A stretch of 64,000 nucleotides of DNA from Sphingobacterium prati (GCF_013167215.1 NZ_JABJWY010000039.1:255144-319143); one strand, 5' to 3'; counted from the first letter of the stretch, positions 7,900 through 16,871 are shown. The notes: generated by a model not told the origin, from the letters alone. Numbers and translations are program-made.

Positions 7900-9381
7900 T
7901 TATTTATAGTGTCTGTAAAACTTGTTGTTAAAGAGTTCCGAAGGATCGTATTTAGTTTTAGTTTTGAAAAAACTGTCTGCTTGCGGATAGGCTTTTCTCA
8001 TTTTGTCTTTTGCGATATGTAGGCGATACGGGAGATAGTATGTCCCCCCGTTTTTAATCGCAATATCTACCAGAAGATTCGTGAGGCTATACATATCAGC
8101 TTCTTGTCGCGCTGTTTTTTTCTGATTGAATAAGAGCACAAAACCAAATACATCCTCTCGGGCATAATTTAAATAAGCGTCATGATCCCGATTGACAGCG
8201 CGGATGGTAATGTTCAGCAAATCCAGTTTCGATTTCGATAAAATGGGTTTTATATCCTGAATAAAATTCATGAAATTCCGTTCAGGAATAAAGTATTCGT
8301 GCAGTAAATCCGTCGATGTGGTATCTTTGTTTTCGATCAAGGAGACCTGACTATCCATGATCTCATTTCGGGTAAATGTGAGATGCCGTGCAGGAATGGC
8401 AGAAGATGTTTCAAGATCCCAGCGGAGCCGCTTTCCATACTCACTATTGACGCTACCCCTAAATATTAGTCTTTTGGTCTCTTCAATTTTCTTTTCCTGT
8501 CGGAATAGCTGTATCGGCGGTTCTTCTGCCTGCTCGAAATAATTGAGTGTAGCTTCCGCTAGAAAGTGTTTTTTGGAAACACGTAATCGCCCAAAAACCA
8601 GATCTACTTTTGGATTGTCGAGAATATATTTTTTATAATACTTTGTATAATTTTCAGGCGCTAAGTTGACGTAATGATATTTTAGGGACTGATTATTGAC
8701 AACTTTGAGCTTAATATCGAGTATAATACCAAATAGGCCATATCCACCAAGCACATGATGAAACAGTTCAGTATTCTGCTCACGGCTGCAATGGAGGACC
8801 TGCCCTTGGGCATTCATTAACGTAAAGGAAAGTACGCTGGAAGCTAAAGGTGGGGAATTTTTTTGCCATCCATGCCCATTGACACTCAGTGATCCGCCAA
8901 TAGAAAATGAACTAAAGGCCTGCATCACCGCAATTGATTTACCATAACGGTCTAAATAGTGAATGGCATCAGTCCAAAGTGCACCTGAACCGATGGTCAG
9001 TGTATTGTTTATCGTGTCAAGCTGCATGTGATTGTAAGGAAGCATATTGATCACTATACCATCGGGATACATCGTATGTCCGCCCATGCTGTGCCGGGCT
9101 CCCGCCAACGATATCTTTAACCCCTTAGTATTTGCATAATGCAGAATGTGCCGCAATTGATTTTCGATTGCCGAGCTGTCTTTTGGTACAGCAATGATGG
9201 TATCTACGCTAGTCAGGTTAAGTGCGCTGGCATCATCCACATGCCGCGTAGGAAGCACCCTGTGATTATTTGTTTCTCCCCATTTGGTTTTAAGGAGATG
9301 GATAACGGGAAATGCAGTAACCACCAAAAGAATAAGCAAGATTAGAAATGAATAACGTTTGATTTTTTGGGTTATACGCAT
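7900..9381 (-). CDS. Membrane-anchored FAD-linked oxidase
   Basis: A 493-aa protein with an N-terminal hydrophobic anchor (FLILLILLVVTAFPVIHLL) and a p-cresol methylhydroxylase/VAO-type FAD-binding domain. The FAD loop reads SLAGARHSMGGHTMYPDG, where the His could carry FAD covalently as in this superfamily. Further landmarks are LTIGSGALWTDAIHYL, SIGGSLSVNGHG and LGGYGLFGIILDIKL. The C-terminal half should be the substrate domain, ending near a YDPSELFNNKFYRHYK motif like that of D-arabinono-lactone-type oxidases. Exported orientation likely. Substrate unknown. Confidence 0.85.
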   Translation of the reverse strand: MRITQKIKRYSFLILLILLVVTAFPVIHLLKTKWGETNNHRVLPTRHVDDASALNLTSVDTIIAVPKDSSAIENQLRHILHYANTKGLKISLAGARHSMGGHTMYPDGIVINMLPYNHMQLDTINNTLTIGSGALWTDAIHYLDRYGKSIAVMQAFSSFSIGGSLSVNGHGWQKNSPPLASSVLSFTLMNAQGQVLHCSREQNTELFHHVLGGYGLFGIILDIKLKVVNNQSLKYHYVNLAPENYTKYYKKYILDNPKVDLVFGRLRVSKKHFLAEATLNYFEQAEEPPIQLFRQEKKIEETKRLIFRGSVNSEYGKRLRWDLETSSAIPARHLTFTRNEIMDSQVSLIENKDTTSTDLLHEYFIPERNFMNFIQDIKPILSKSKLDLLNITIRAVNRDHDAYLNYAREDVFGFVLLFNQKKTARQEADMYSLTNLLVDIAIKNGGTYYLPYRLHIAKDKMRKAYPQADSFFKTKTKYDPSELFNNKFYRHYK

Positions 9382-9457
9382 GGTCGCCGCTCAATTTAAG
9401 AATGTGAACTATCACAAGGATAGTCACTGCCAAAATAATATAAATTTATTACAAGCT

Positions 9458-9898
9458 TTATTGTAGAAGTGGTAAAATTTTGTTCCAGATCTGCAGGTAG
9501 ATCTTATCATCTCTAATGATGCCTTTGTTTTCGTCGTAATAATTCGGGGAATCAAAGCTTCCGCCCCTATGGCGTTCGATAAGGAATATATTGAGGACAA
9601 TTTTAGCTGTTTTATCGGACAGAGGACTAACCAAAAAGTTGGAAATTTTTGTATCACCTTCATTACTAAATAATCCTGTGTTTTTGTTGTATACACATGT
9701 TTGGATAAAACCCGAAGGACGGTCTAATTTAGCAATATAATAGCCGCTTTCATGAAGAGCCTGTACAATTTTCGTATAAGCAGAATCTGCTGGAATCATG
9801 ATGGTCTTGGTCCGCTCCGGATTTTGGGCTGAGGCTGGATTGATCCAAAAGAATATAGAAAGAAGCGGCAATAGCAATGTATGTGATCGTGGAGTCAT
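9458..9898 (-). CDS. Exported protein, hypothetical
   Basis: A 146-aa protein with a clear Sec signal peptide (TLLLPLLSIFFWINPASAQ) cut after ASA. The mature part is mixed alpha/beta in character (KIVQALHESGYYIAKLDRPS, KIVLNIFLIERHRGG). No motif was recognised. It follows the same direction as its neighbours but is separated from the FAD oxidase by 76 nt. A lipocalin-like or small periplasmic fold is possible but not shown. Confidence 0.65.
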   Translation of the reverse strand: MTPRSHTLLLPLLSIFFWINPASAQNPERTKTIMIPADSAYTKIVQALHESGYYIAKLDRPSGFIQTCVYNKNTGLFSNEGDTKISNFLVSPLSDKTAKIVLNIFLIERHRGGSFDSPNYYDENKGIIRDDKIYLQIWNKILPLLQ

Positions 9899-9970
9899 AC
9901 CTGTGGCTTTAAGAGTATAAAATAATTATTTAAAGCTAATGATTTTTCTCTTGAAAGCCAATTGTGCGAC

Positions 9971-10474
9971 TTAACTTACCCTTTTACCCAATATTTTTAA
10001 ACTCCGTTCTACACCGTCCAGTGTAGCGATATTTGGAAGATCCGCCCATTCCTGGAATCCCATTTTTTCAAATAACGTGATGCTTGGAAGGTTGTGCGCA
10101 AAGATGAATCCTAATAAAGTATGTACTCCAAGTGAGGGAGCTCTGTCTATACAGTACAGGAGGATTTGCTTGCCCAGCCCCCGGCCACGTTGCTGTTCAT
10201 CCAGGTAAATGCTTATCTCTACGGTGGCATCATAGGCTGGTCGGCCATAGAAGGATTGGAAACTGACCCAACCTAGCATGTTGTTATTTTCGTCCTCTAC
10301 CAACCAAAGCGGTCTTTTTGAAGGACTATGCTCGTCAAACCATTTTTGCCTACTTTCTACAGACACTGGGCTGGTGTCAGCTGTAACCATTCTCGATGCA
10401 ATGGTAGTGTTGTATATGGCTACGATAAGAGGTAGATCTTGTTGTCTGGCGTCACGAAATGTTAACTGGCTCAT
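9971..10474 (-). CDS. GNAT N-acetyltransferase (phosphinothricin acetyltransferase-like)
   Basis: A 167-aa cytoplasmic acetyltransferase. The acetyl-CoA pyrophosphate loop is seen as QQRGRGLGKQIL (Q/R-x-x-G-x-G/A), and the sequence from LTFRDARQQDLPLIVAIYN to FEKMGFQEWADLP follows the Pat/Bar subfamily layout. Family members acetylate the amino group of small molecules such as phosphinothricin or methionine derivatives; the actual substrate here is not known. A single gene, with no operon partner evident. Confidence 0.85.
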   Translation of the reverse strand: MSQLTFRDARQQDLPLIVAIYNTTIASRMVTADTSPVSVESRQKWFDEHSPSKRPLWLVEDENNNMLGWVSFQSFYGRPAYDATVEISIYLDEQQRGRGLGKQILLYCIDRAPSLGVHTLLGFIFAHNLPSITLFEKMGFQEWADLPNIATLDGVERSLKILGKRVS

Positions 10475-10680
10475 GTTACATGTTGTTTAGAACTGACATC
10501 AAAAATATCAGTTTTACACAATAGTTGATACTTTTTGACAAAGTTTTTCATGCCGGTGAAATTTTATCGTGTTTCTGATAGACCACTCGTAGACACCAAA
10601 CGCGACGTACTGCGGGATGCGGTATTTAAGGGGCTAATGGATTGATATGAATCGTTCAAAAAAGTGATGAAAAATCAAAA

Positions 10681-10734
10681 CTACTGAAGGATCCTGTAAG
10701 ATATATTATGGACCGTTCAGTAATTTCAGTAGTC
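10681..10734. repeat. 9-bp inverted repeat downstream of the Gfo/Idh/MocA gene
   Basis: ACTACTGAA at 10681-10689 and TTCAGTAGT at 10726-10734 are perfect reverse complements with a 36-nt loop. It lies 36 nt past the end of the sugar-oxidation operon. No U-tract follows on the minus strand, so it is a weak terminator candidate. The rest of the 295-nt spacer 10475-10769 shows nothing recognisable. Confidence 0.3.
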
Positions 10735-10769
10735 GCCACCGATTTTAAGCATGTTTTTCGATCAGCGAA

Positions 10770-11921
10770 TCAGAATGTTGTCCATTTTTGACTGGACTGT
10801 CCCGAGGCTATTACTGTTTCGATAAATTTCATGCCCCTCGCCCCATCTTCCACAGTTGGGAAGTCCAACATTGCTTCAGAAGGACTGTTACCGTTTATTT
10901 TTGCGAGGATTGTTGCTGAAAAATTTCTATAGATATTGGCAAATGCTTCGATGTAACCTTCCGGATGTCCGGCCGGTAAACGACTGTTGTGTTGCGCAAG
11001 CGGAGCGAGATATTGTTGTCCTGCACGGAATATCTGTGCCGGTTCATTGAGCCATTTTAGCAGAAGGGTATTGGGGTCCTGTTGATTCCATTCCAAGCCT
11101 GCTTTTTCTCCGTATATTCTTATTTTTAAGGCATTCTCTTCCCCTGCCGCTACCTGTGACGCCGATAATACGCCGGTTGCATCATTTTCAAATCCTAATA
11201 AGACATTTCCGTCATCTTCTAATCGCCTTCCATCTACGACAGTACGGAGATCTGCACATACTTTGGTTATTTTTAAACCCGAAATATATTCAGCCAAATG
11301 TGCAGCATGTGTTCCGATGTCTCCCATACAGCTGCTCAGCCCACCTTTTTCGGGGTCTGTTCGCCAGGCAGCAAGTGGCGATTCAGTCTCGATCAATGTA
11401 CTGAGCCATCCCTGGGGGTATTCGACCATGATTTTACGGATATTCCCCAGCTTGCCGTCGCGGACTAGCTGCCGTGCTTGTTTGACCATGGGATATGCCG
11501 AATAGGTATAGGTAACGCAAAGGAGCAGTCCCGTTTCATTCACTTTCTGCTGCAATAACGCCGCTTCTTTTAACGTGAAAGTCATGGGTTTTTCCAGAAG
11601 CACATGAAAGCCATGTTCGAGGGCAAGCATGGCCGGCTCGAAATGGGCAACATTTGGAGTTACGATGCTTACAAAATGCATCCGTTCGTCAGGAGGTAAT
11701 TTACTTTCGCGCAGGATCATTTCTTGAAAATTTGCGTAGATTCGATCCGCCGGAAGCGAAAGTAGTGCTCCCGATTCTTTTGCTTTAACAGGATCAGAAC
11801 TTAAAGCGCCGCAGCATAGTTCGATCTGTCCATCTATACTCGCGGCCATGCGGTGTACGGCACCAATAAACGCATTCTTGCCGCCACCTACCATGCCCAT
11901 CCTGATTTTTCTGATTTCCAT
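10770..11921 (-). CDS. Gfo/Idh/MocA family NAD(P)-dependent oxidoreductase
   Basis: A 383-aa cytoplasmic dehydrogenase. The N-terminal Rossmann fold starts RMGMVGGGKNAFIGAVHR, the family's EKP motif is in HVLLEKPMTFTL with Lys as catalytic residue, and the C-terminal domain has the D-x3-H signature GDIGTHAAHL. Such enzymes oxidise or reduce sugars, inositols or keto-sugars. It is the last gene of a four-gene minus-strand operon, 20 nt after the TIM-barrel isomerase, where it would be expected to act on the same sugar intermediate. No signal peptide. Confidence 0.9.
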   Translation of the reverse strand: MEIRKIRMGMVGGGKNAFIGAVHRMAASIDGQIELCCGALSSDPVKAKESGALLSLPADRIYANFQEMILRESKLPPDERMHFVSIVTPNVAHFEPAMLALEHGFHVLLEKPMTFTLKEAALLQQKVNETGLLLCVTYTYSAYPMVKQARQLVRDGKLGNIRKIMVEYPQGWLSTLIETESPLAAWRTDPEKGGLSSCMGDIGTHAAHLAEYISGLKITKVCADLRTVVDGRRLEDDGNVLLGFENDATGVLSASQVAAGEENALKIRIYGEKAGLEWNQQDPNTLLLKWLNEPAQIFRAGQQYLAPLAQHNSRLPAGHPEGYIEAFANIYRNFSATILAKINGNSPSEAMLDFPTVEDGARGMKFIETVIASGQSSQKWTTF

Positions 11922-11941
11922 AATAACTTTATTTTAGGCTG

Positions 11942-13003
11942 TTATTGGTCTGATAATCCTATCAATTTTCGGTTAAGGTCGTTATCGCTGCCAGCAGAAG
12001 CAAAATTGTCGAATGCATGATCGCTTACCCGGATAATGTAATCCTTAATATGCTGTGCACCCTCGCGAGCCCCGTCCTCTGAATTCTTAAAGGCACATTC
12101 CCATTCCAAGACTGCCCATCCCTGGAAATTATATTGTGTCAATTTGGTAAAAATAGCCTTGAAATTTACCTGCCCATCCCCGATGGAACGAAAACGGCCA
12201 GCTCGTGCTTGCCAACCTTGGTAACCTCCGTAGACACCTTGGCGGCCAGAAGGATTAAATTCTGCATCCTTTACATGAAACATTTTGATCCGCTCGTGGT
12301 AGATATCGATGAATTGTAGGTAGTCAAGGCATTGCAAGACAAAATGTGATGGATCATAGAGAATGTTCGCTCGTTTATGATAATTTACTTTCGCCAAGAA
12401 CATGTCGAAACTGACACCATCGTGTAGATCTTCACCAGGATGGAGTTCATAGCAGAGGTCCACATCGTATTGTTCGCCCGCATTTAATATGGGTAACCAC
12501 ATTTTTGCCAATTCGGTAAACCCTGTTTCGATCAAATTTTCTGGGCGCTGCGGCCAAGGGTATACATATGGCCACAGAAAAGCGCCGCTAAAAGTTGCCA
12601 GGGCTTTCAACCCCAGGTTATTAGAGGCCCTGATGGCATAATGGAGCTGTTGTACAGCCCATTGTTGTCGTTCTTTTGGTTTATCATGTAGCTCTTGCGG
12701 GGCAAATGCGTCAAATAGGCTATCAAAAGATGGATTCACGGCTATCAGTTGTCCCTGGAGATGTGTCGATAATTCGGTAATCTCCAGACCGTATGATTGT
12801 ACGGTAGCTTTTAGTTGCTGCGCATAATCTTTATCCTCCGCAGCCCTTTGAAGATCTATTAATCGCGCATCCCAGGTTGGTATTTGGATACCCTTATAGC
12901 CAATCGATGCGGCCCATTCACAGATGCCTTCCAGCGTATTGAAAGGTGCGTTATCTCCAGCAAATTGAGCTAAAAAAATAGCAGGTCCTTTAATTGTTGT
13001 CAT
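11942..13003 (-). CDS. Sugar phosphate isomerase/epimerase (TIM barrel)
   Basis: A 353-aa cytoplasmic xylose-isomerase-like barrel without signal peptide. Landmarks: CEWAASIGYKGIQIP, LCYELHPGEDLHDG (metal-binding Glu/His), ILYDPSHFVLQ and MFHVKDAEFNPSGRQG, with GWAVLEWECAF near the end; these carry the usual metal ligands. Placed between the small dehydrogenase subunit and the Gfo/Idh/MocA enzyme, it probably processes the sugar product made by the GMC dehydrogenase. Similar to the family often annotated as hydroxypyruvate isomerase-like or IolE-like, but the reaction is not known. Confidence 0.88.
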   Translation of the reverse strand: MTTIKGPAIFLAQFAGDNAPFNTLEGICEWAASIGYKGIQIPTWDARLIDLQRAAEDKDYAQQLKATVQSYGLEITELSTHLQGQLIAVNPSFDSLFDAFAPQELHDKPKERQQWAVQQLHYAIRASNNLGLKALATFSGAFLWPYVYPWPQRPENLIETGFTELAKMWLPILNAGEQYDVDLCYELHPGEDLHDGVSFDMFLAKVNYHKRANILYDPSHFVLQCLDYLQFIDIYHERIKMFHVKDAEFNPSGRQGVYGGYQGWQARAGRFRSIGDGQVNFKAIFTKLTQYNFQGWAVLEWECAFKNSEDGAREGAQHIKDYIIRVSDHAFDNFASAGSDNDLNRKLIGLSDQ

Positions 13004-13042
13004 AAATGTTTTTTTTGTAAAAAGGCTACTCCTATAGGGAAC

Positions 13043-13073
13043 CTTATTCGTTTATTCGTTTATTCGTTTTTCG
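13043..13073. repeat. 8-bp tandem repeat (TTTATTCG)
   Basis: About four head-to-tail copies: CTTATTCG, TTTATTCG, TTTATTCG, then a partial TTTTTCG. It lies between the small dehydrogenase subunit and the downstream isomerase, 40 nt upstream of the latter's start, so copy number could alter spacing within the operon. Confidence 0.6.
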
Positions 13074-13078
13074 TTATG

Positions 13079-13651
13079 TTAAGCCCAGGCTCTATCTCCT
13101 TTTTTATAAGGGACATCCCCTTCATACCGACCCGGTGCTTGGTTATAGCGGAGGGCTTGTTTATAGCCAATTTCTGAAGAGAAGTAACCCAGGAGTGTTA
13201 ATTGCTTAAACATCGTGTAATAGTGATTGGGTGATTGCCCATTTTGAGGCATATGTTCTTTGATTTCTTTATCGATAGCAGTCAGGAGGACAAGCCTTTG
13301 TTCAGCTGTGGCTTCCATGAAACCCACATCGTGCATTTTTTTGCAAGCCGCATCCAATTTGTCCATCCCGTCGAGAAAGATCTGCTGATCCGGAGCTTCA
13401 TAACAATCATTTACCATGATCGTCATGAACGAACCCACTTTGGCTGCTTTGGCTCCTGGACTTTTTTGTGTAGTGGGGAGTATGGTTTCTGCCACTTCGT
13501 CCAAGAATGCAACCTGTTGGGAAGTTAATTTGAGGCGTGCTTTAAGGTTGTGTTCCTCGCTGGAGCTGCAACCTGTCAAAAAAGCATTGCCGCCAATCAC
13601 TACCCCACCCGTAAGCAGGGCGATCATCTTTAAAAGTGTTCTTCTTTCCAT
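13079..13651 (-). CDS. Gluconate 2-dehydrogenase subunit 3 family protein
   Basis: A 190-aa exported small subunit of a membrane or periplasmic flavin dehydrogenase. The N-terminus has a twin-arginine-like motif ERRTLLK, a hydrophobic stretch, and a lipobox FLTGC (Cys 28). The mature part has the family's FLDEVAETILPTT motif. In related glucose and gluconate dehydrogenases this subunit carries the Tat signal and takes the cofactor-loaded catalytic subunit across the membrane. It ends 75 nt before the isomerase and starts 4 nt after the GMC gene, so co-expression is clear. Confidence 0.9.
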   Translation of the reverse strand: MERRTLLKMIALLTGGVVIGGNAFLTGCSSSEEHNLKARLKLTSQQVAFLDEVAETILPTTQKSPGAKAAKVGSFMTIMVNDCYEAPDQQIFLDGMDKLDAACKKMHDVGFMEATAEQRLVLLTAIDKEIKEHMPQNGQSPNHYYTMFKQLTLLGYFSSEIGYKQALRYNQAPGRYEGDVPYKKGDRAWA

Positions 13652-13655
13652 TGGC

Positions 13656-15335
13656 TTAGCTATTATTTTTCTTTAGTTCATTGACTGCATGGTCTACGGC
13701 CCTCGCCGTTAGTGCCATATAAGTCAATGAAGGATTTTGGCAACCCGATGAGGTCATGCAAGCACCGTCTGTGACATATACATTAAGACAATCCCACACC
13801 TGATTCCATTTGTTGAGCACTGAAGTTTTGGGATCCAGTCCCATTCTCGCCGTTCCCATCTCGTGGATGCCATGTCCCATAGCATGGCCACCGTCCCAAG
13901 TCTTAATATTTTTTACACCTGCGATGCTCAGCATCGCTTTCACTTCCGCAAGCATGTCCTTGCGCATCTTCAGTTCATTCTCCTTTAGCTCAGCATCCAT
14001 CGCTAGTACGGGTAGCCCCCATTTATCCTTTCGGTCTTTGTCCAGGGAGATTTTATTTTCATGGTAAGGGAGTATCTCTCCGAAAGCGGTCGCACCGATG
14101 GTCCATTGACCGGGCTCGGTGAGCGCATCCTTAAAATCACCTCCTATACTGAGTTCGGCGATATCCCTACTCCAGCCTTCGCGACTGGCACTACCTTGAT
14201 AACCGAAACCACGCAGATAGTCTCTTTTGTCACTGCCAATATTGACAAATCGCGGTATATAAAATCCATTGGCTCTTTTGCCGAATATATAGCTGTCCTC
14301 GTAGCCTTCTACAATACCTGATGCACCGAGGTTGTAATGATGATCCATTACATTATGCCCTAGCTCGCCACTGCTGCTGCCCAGGCCTTCGGGCCATATA
14401 TCTGTCGCGGAATTGAATAAGACCCATGTACTGTTGAGGGAGGATGCACATAGAAAAACCACTTTACTTTGGAATTCGTAGGTTTGATTGGTCTCGGTAT
14501 CCAACACTTCAACCCCAGTAGCCTTTTTAGTATCTTTATCGTACAATACTTGCCTGACCAGCGAATAGGGCCGGACGGTCAAGTTGCCGGTTTTTATTGC
14601 AGCGGGCAGTGTAGAGGACTGTGTGCTAAAATAGCCCCCAAAAGGACATCCTTCCCAGCATCGATTTCTAAATTGACATTTTGATCGCCCCGGAATCAGG
14701 GCTGTTAGGTTTGCGGTTCGTCCGATGATCAAGTGTCGCTTGTCCCCATATTCTTGTTTAATACGTTTGGCGACATCTTTTTCTACGCAATTCAACTCCA
14801 TGGGAGGCAAGAACTGTCCATCGGGAAGGTGTGCGATATTTTCGATGGATCCGCTGATTCCAGCAAATTTTTCAACATGGTCATACCAGGGGGCCACATC
14901 ATGATAGCCAATTGGCCATGGGACAGCGATTCCATCCCGGGCGTTGGCTTCGAAGTCCATTGGACTAAATCTATAGGACTGCCGACCCCATAGGGTAGAT
15001 CGTCCGCCCATACGGTAGCTACGCCACCAGGTGAAGGGTTTCAGTTCGGTATATGGACAATCTTCTTCGTTTACCCAGCCGTCCATAACCGCTTCTGAGG
15101 CCGCCCATCCGCGATGAATAACGGGGTATTTTTGTTTCTGTTCTATCGTCGTCCGTCCGCGGTGTGGGAGATCCCAGGGTTCCCGTAGCGCAGATTTATA
15201 ATCTTTGATGTGTTCGTAGGGACCGCCACGTTCCAACATCAGTACTTTCAAGCCCTTTTCACAAAGCTCTTTTGCGGCCCATCCGCCACTGATACCGGAG
15301 CCTACGACAATGGCATCATAGGTATTAGCTTTCAT
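13656..15335 (-). CDS. GMC-family FAD-dependent sugar dehydrogenase, catalytic subunit
   Basis: A 559-aa flavoprotein that probably oxidises a sugar or glycoside. The FAD Rossmann motif is VVGSGISGGWAAKEL (residues 10-24) and the C-terminal GMC signature is seen in HEMGTARMG and NPSLTYMALT. Three cysteines, C220, C226 and C230, have the C-x5-C-x3-C spacing that binds a 3Fe-4S cluster in bacterial FAD glucose dehydrogenase. There is no signal peptide, in keeping with piggy-back export by the Tat-type small subunit encoded next. First gene of the operon; the AraC gene is divergent. Confidence 0.92.
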   Translation of the reverse strand: MKANTYDAIVVGSGISGGWAAKELCEKGLKVLMLERGGPYEHIKDYKSALREPWDLPHRGRTTIEQKQKYPVIHRGWAASEAVMDGWVNEEDCPYTELKPFTWWRSYRMGGRSTLWGRQSYRFSPMDFEANARDGIAVPWPIGYHDVAPWYDHVEKFAGISGSIENIAHLPDGQFLPPMELNCVEKDVAKRIKQEYGDKRHLIIGRTANLTALIPGRSKCQFRNRCWEGCPFGGYFSTQSSTLPAAIKTGNLTVRPYSLVRQVLYDKDTKKATGVEVLDTETNQTYEFQSKVVFLCASSLNSTWVLFNSATDIWPEGLGSSSGELGHNVMDHHYNLGASGIVEGYEDSYIFGKRANGFYIPRFVNIGSDKRDYLRGFGYQGSASREGWSRDIAELSIGGDFKDALTEPGQWTIGATAFGEILPYHENKISLDKDRKDKWGLPVLAMDAELKENELKMRKDMLAEVKAMLSIAGVKNIKTWDGGHAMGHGIHEMGTARMGLDPKTSVLNKWNQVWDCLNVYVTDGACMTSSGCQNPSLTYMALTARAVDHAVNELKKNNS

Positions 15336-15568
15336 ACTTTATTTTTATTGAAGTTGTGTTCATAATTAGTTTTTGGGTTTATAAGGTATTGCGGTATCCC
15401 CATACTGTTCAAAAGTGGTACCCTTATCTTAAGATAAATTTACAGTATCGACCAACCATCATTCAACTGCTATTTCAATAAAAAAATATGTTATCTTGTC
15501 ATTTTTTTTGTTTTTAATTGTATATTATCTGTTTAGATAGCAGATGTATTTGCTATAAACCGTTTGCT

Positions 15569-16417
15569 ATGAAAACACTGATCCAGAAAATACATGTTGA
15601 AGAACAATATTCGTTCGCTTGCCGGATGTATAGAACTCCGAATTTTGAAACGGCATGGCATAGGCACCCCGAGTGTGAACTGATTGTAATCACGGCAGGG
15701 AATGGTACTGCACTTATCGGCGATTATATCGGCGATTACAAGCCGGGTGACGTGTTTTTTCTCAGCTCAGACCTCCCACATTGGTTTCGCAAATCTAAGC
15801 AGGACGCTATTGGTAGTGCAATCGTCGTTCATTTCCTAAAGGATTTTTTAGGGAATGCTTTTTTATCCTTGCCTGAAATGCATGTAATTGCTGGATTATT
15901 GAAAAATGAGAGCATGGGAATCCAACTCCAAGGAAGCACCGGGCAGAATATTGCTCATATGATCCGACAAATAGAAAGTATGGAGGGACTTGAGCGGATT
16001 CAGTTACTATTGAAATGCTTGGAACAGATCGGATTATCTGAAGAACAAAAAGTGATTACGATCGCGTTTGATACTTTTGCCGGCGGTGAGGAAAACGTGT
16101 TGATAGAAACAATAATAGATTACTCCTTTAAGAATTTCTTAAATCCCGTTTCGTTGAAAGAAGTCGCCGCTAATACAAATATGTCCGTTTCGGCATTTTG
16201 TCGTTTCTTTAAGAAGAACATAAAAAAGAGTTATTTTGATTTTATTAAAGAACTCCGGATCGGACATGCGTGTAAACTGTTACGCGATACGGACCGTCCT
16301 ATTTTGGATATCTGTTATAATAGTGGCTATAACAGTTGGGCACATTTCAGCAAACAATTTAAGGTGGTGACTAAGGTGTCTCCCTTAAAGTATAGAAAGC
16401 AGTTTCGTACGGGATAG
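15569..16417 (+). CDS. AraC-family transcriptional regulator with cupin domain
   Basis: A 282-aa regulator. The N-terminal half is a cupin sensor (AWHRHPECELIVITAGNG, then KPGDVFFLSSDLPHW), the C-terminal ~100 aa the paired HTH domain (SLKEVAANTNMSVSAFCRFF and CYNSGYNSWAHFSKQF). I start at ATG 15569 (MKTLIQKI); an in-frame ATG at 15518 would add 17 residues of poor quality. It is divergent from the sugar-oxidation operon by 233 nt, so it most likely controls that operon in response to a sugar ligand. The ligand is not known. Confidence 0.9.
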   Translation: MKTLIQKIHVEEQYSFACRMYRTPNFETAWHRHPECELIVITAGNGTALIGDYIGDYKPGDVFFLSSDLPHWFRKSKQDAIGSAIVVHFLKDFLGNAFLSLPEMHVIAGLLKNESMGIQLQGSTGQNIAHMIRQIESMEGLERIQLLLKCLEQIGLSEEQKVITIAFDTFAGGEENVLIETIIDYSFKNFLNPVSLKEVAANTNMSVSAFCRFFKKNIKKSYFDFIKELRIGHACKLLRDTDRPILDICYNSGYNSWAHFSKQFKVVTKVSPLKYRKQFRTG

Positions 16418-16427
16418 TCCTTTAAAA

Positions 16428-16462
16428 AAATAAGCCACATTAGCATTGAATGTGGCTTATTT
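16428..16462 (-). terminator. tmRNA terminator
   Basis: Perfect 14-bp stem (arms 16428-16441 and 16449-16462, 7-nt loop). On the minus strand it is followed by a run of seven U, making a strong Rho-independent terminator just past the tmRNA 3' end. It may also stop plus-strand readthrough from the araC gene. Confidence 0.85.
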
Positions 16463-16464
16463 AG

Positions 16465-16829
16465 TGGAGCTGGAGAGATTCGAACTCTCGTCCAGTCATG
16501 GTACTGTATACGCTTTCTACATGTTTAGCTTCTCTTTGATTGTCGGGCGAGGGAAGGTGAGTCGCTTACCTATACCGTACGCCGTAGTTGCTGTTTCTCA
16601 CAAGTGCTTAGCAACATCACACTTGCCAGTTCTATCGTTCGATGCCCCTAATGTTAAACCAAAGAACAGGATCTAACGGGACAAATAGCTATGTTAAGTC
16701 TAACTTAAGCAGCTAAGGCGTAGTTTTCTTCGCCAGTTATAATTCTGAAAGTTCAGATTAAAGTGCTCTACTAACAACGCACTACATGCTTACATAACCG
16801 TCTCCATCCTGTCAATTCCGGTCAACCCC
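16465..16829 (-). ncRNA. ssrA: tmRNA (transfer-messenger RNA)
   Basis: A 365-nt tmRNA that rescues stalled ribosomes together with SmpB. The 5' end GGGGUUGACC at 16829 pairs with the 3' acceptor strand CAGCUCC before discriminator A at 16465. The T-arm GAGUUCGAAUCUC is intact. CCA is not encoded (genome reads CTA), so it must be added. The tag frame lies at 16734-16705 and reads GEENYALAA followed by UAA, resuming probably at GGC. This tag type is characteristic of Bacteroidota. Confidence 0.96.
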
Positions 16830-16841
16830 AATTATGTCTTA

Positions 16842-16871
16842 CAAAGATACAGCTTTTTGACGATAAATCAA
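16842..16871 (-). promoter_or_regulatory. tmRNA promoter
   Basis: On the minus strand TTG (16869-16871), a 19-nt spacer and TATCTTTG (16842-16849) match the Bacteroidota consensus. The predicted transcription start is a few nt before 16829, leaving a short leader for RNase P to remove. Confidence 0.7.

Noticed and set aside
16446-16676. 76-codon ORF read across the tmRNA gene
   Set aside because: It lies on the strand opposite the tmRNA and translates the T-arm and tag region (VELERFELSSSHG); a known false gene call.
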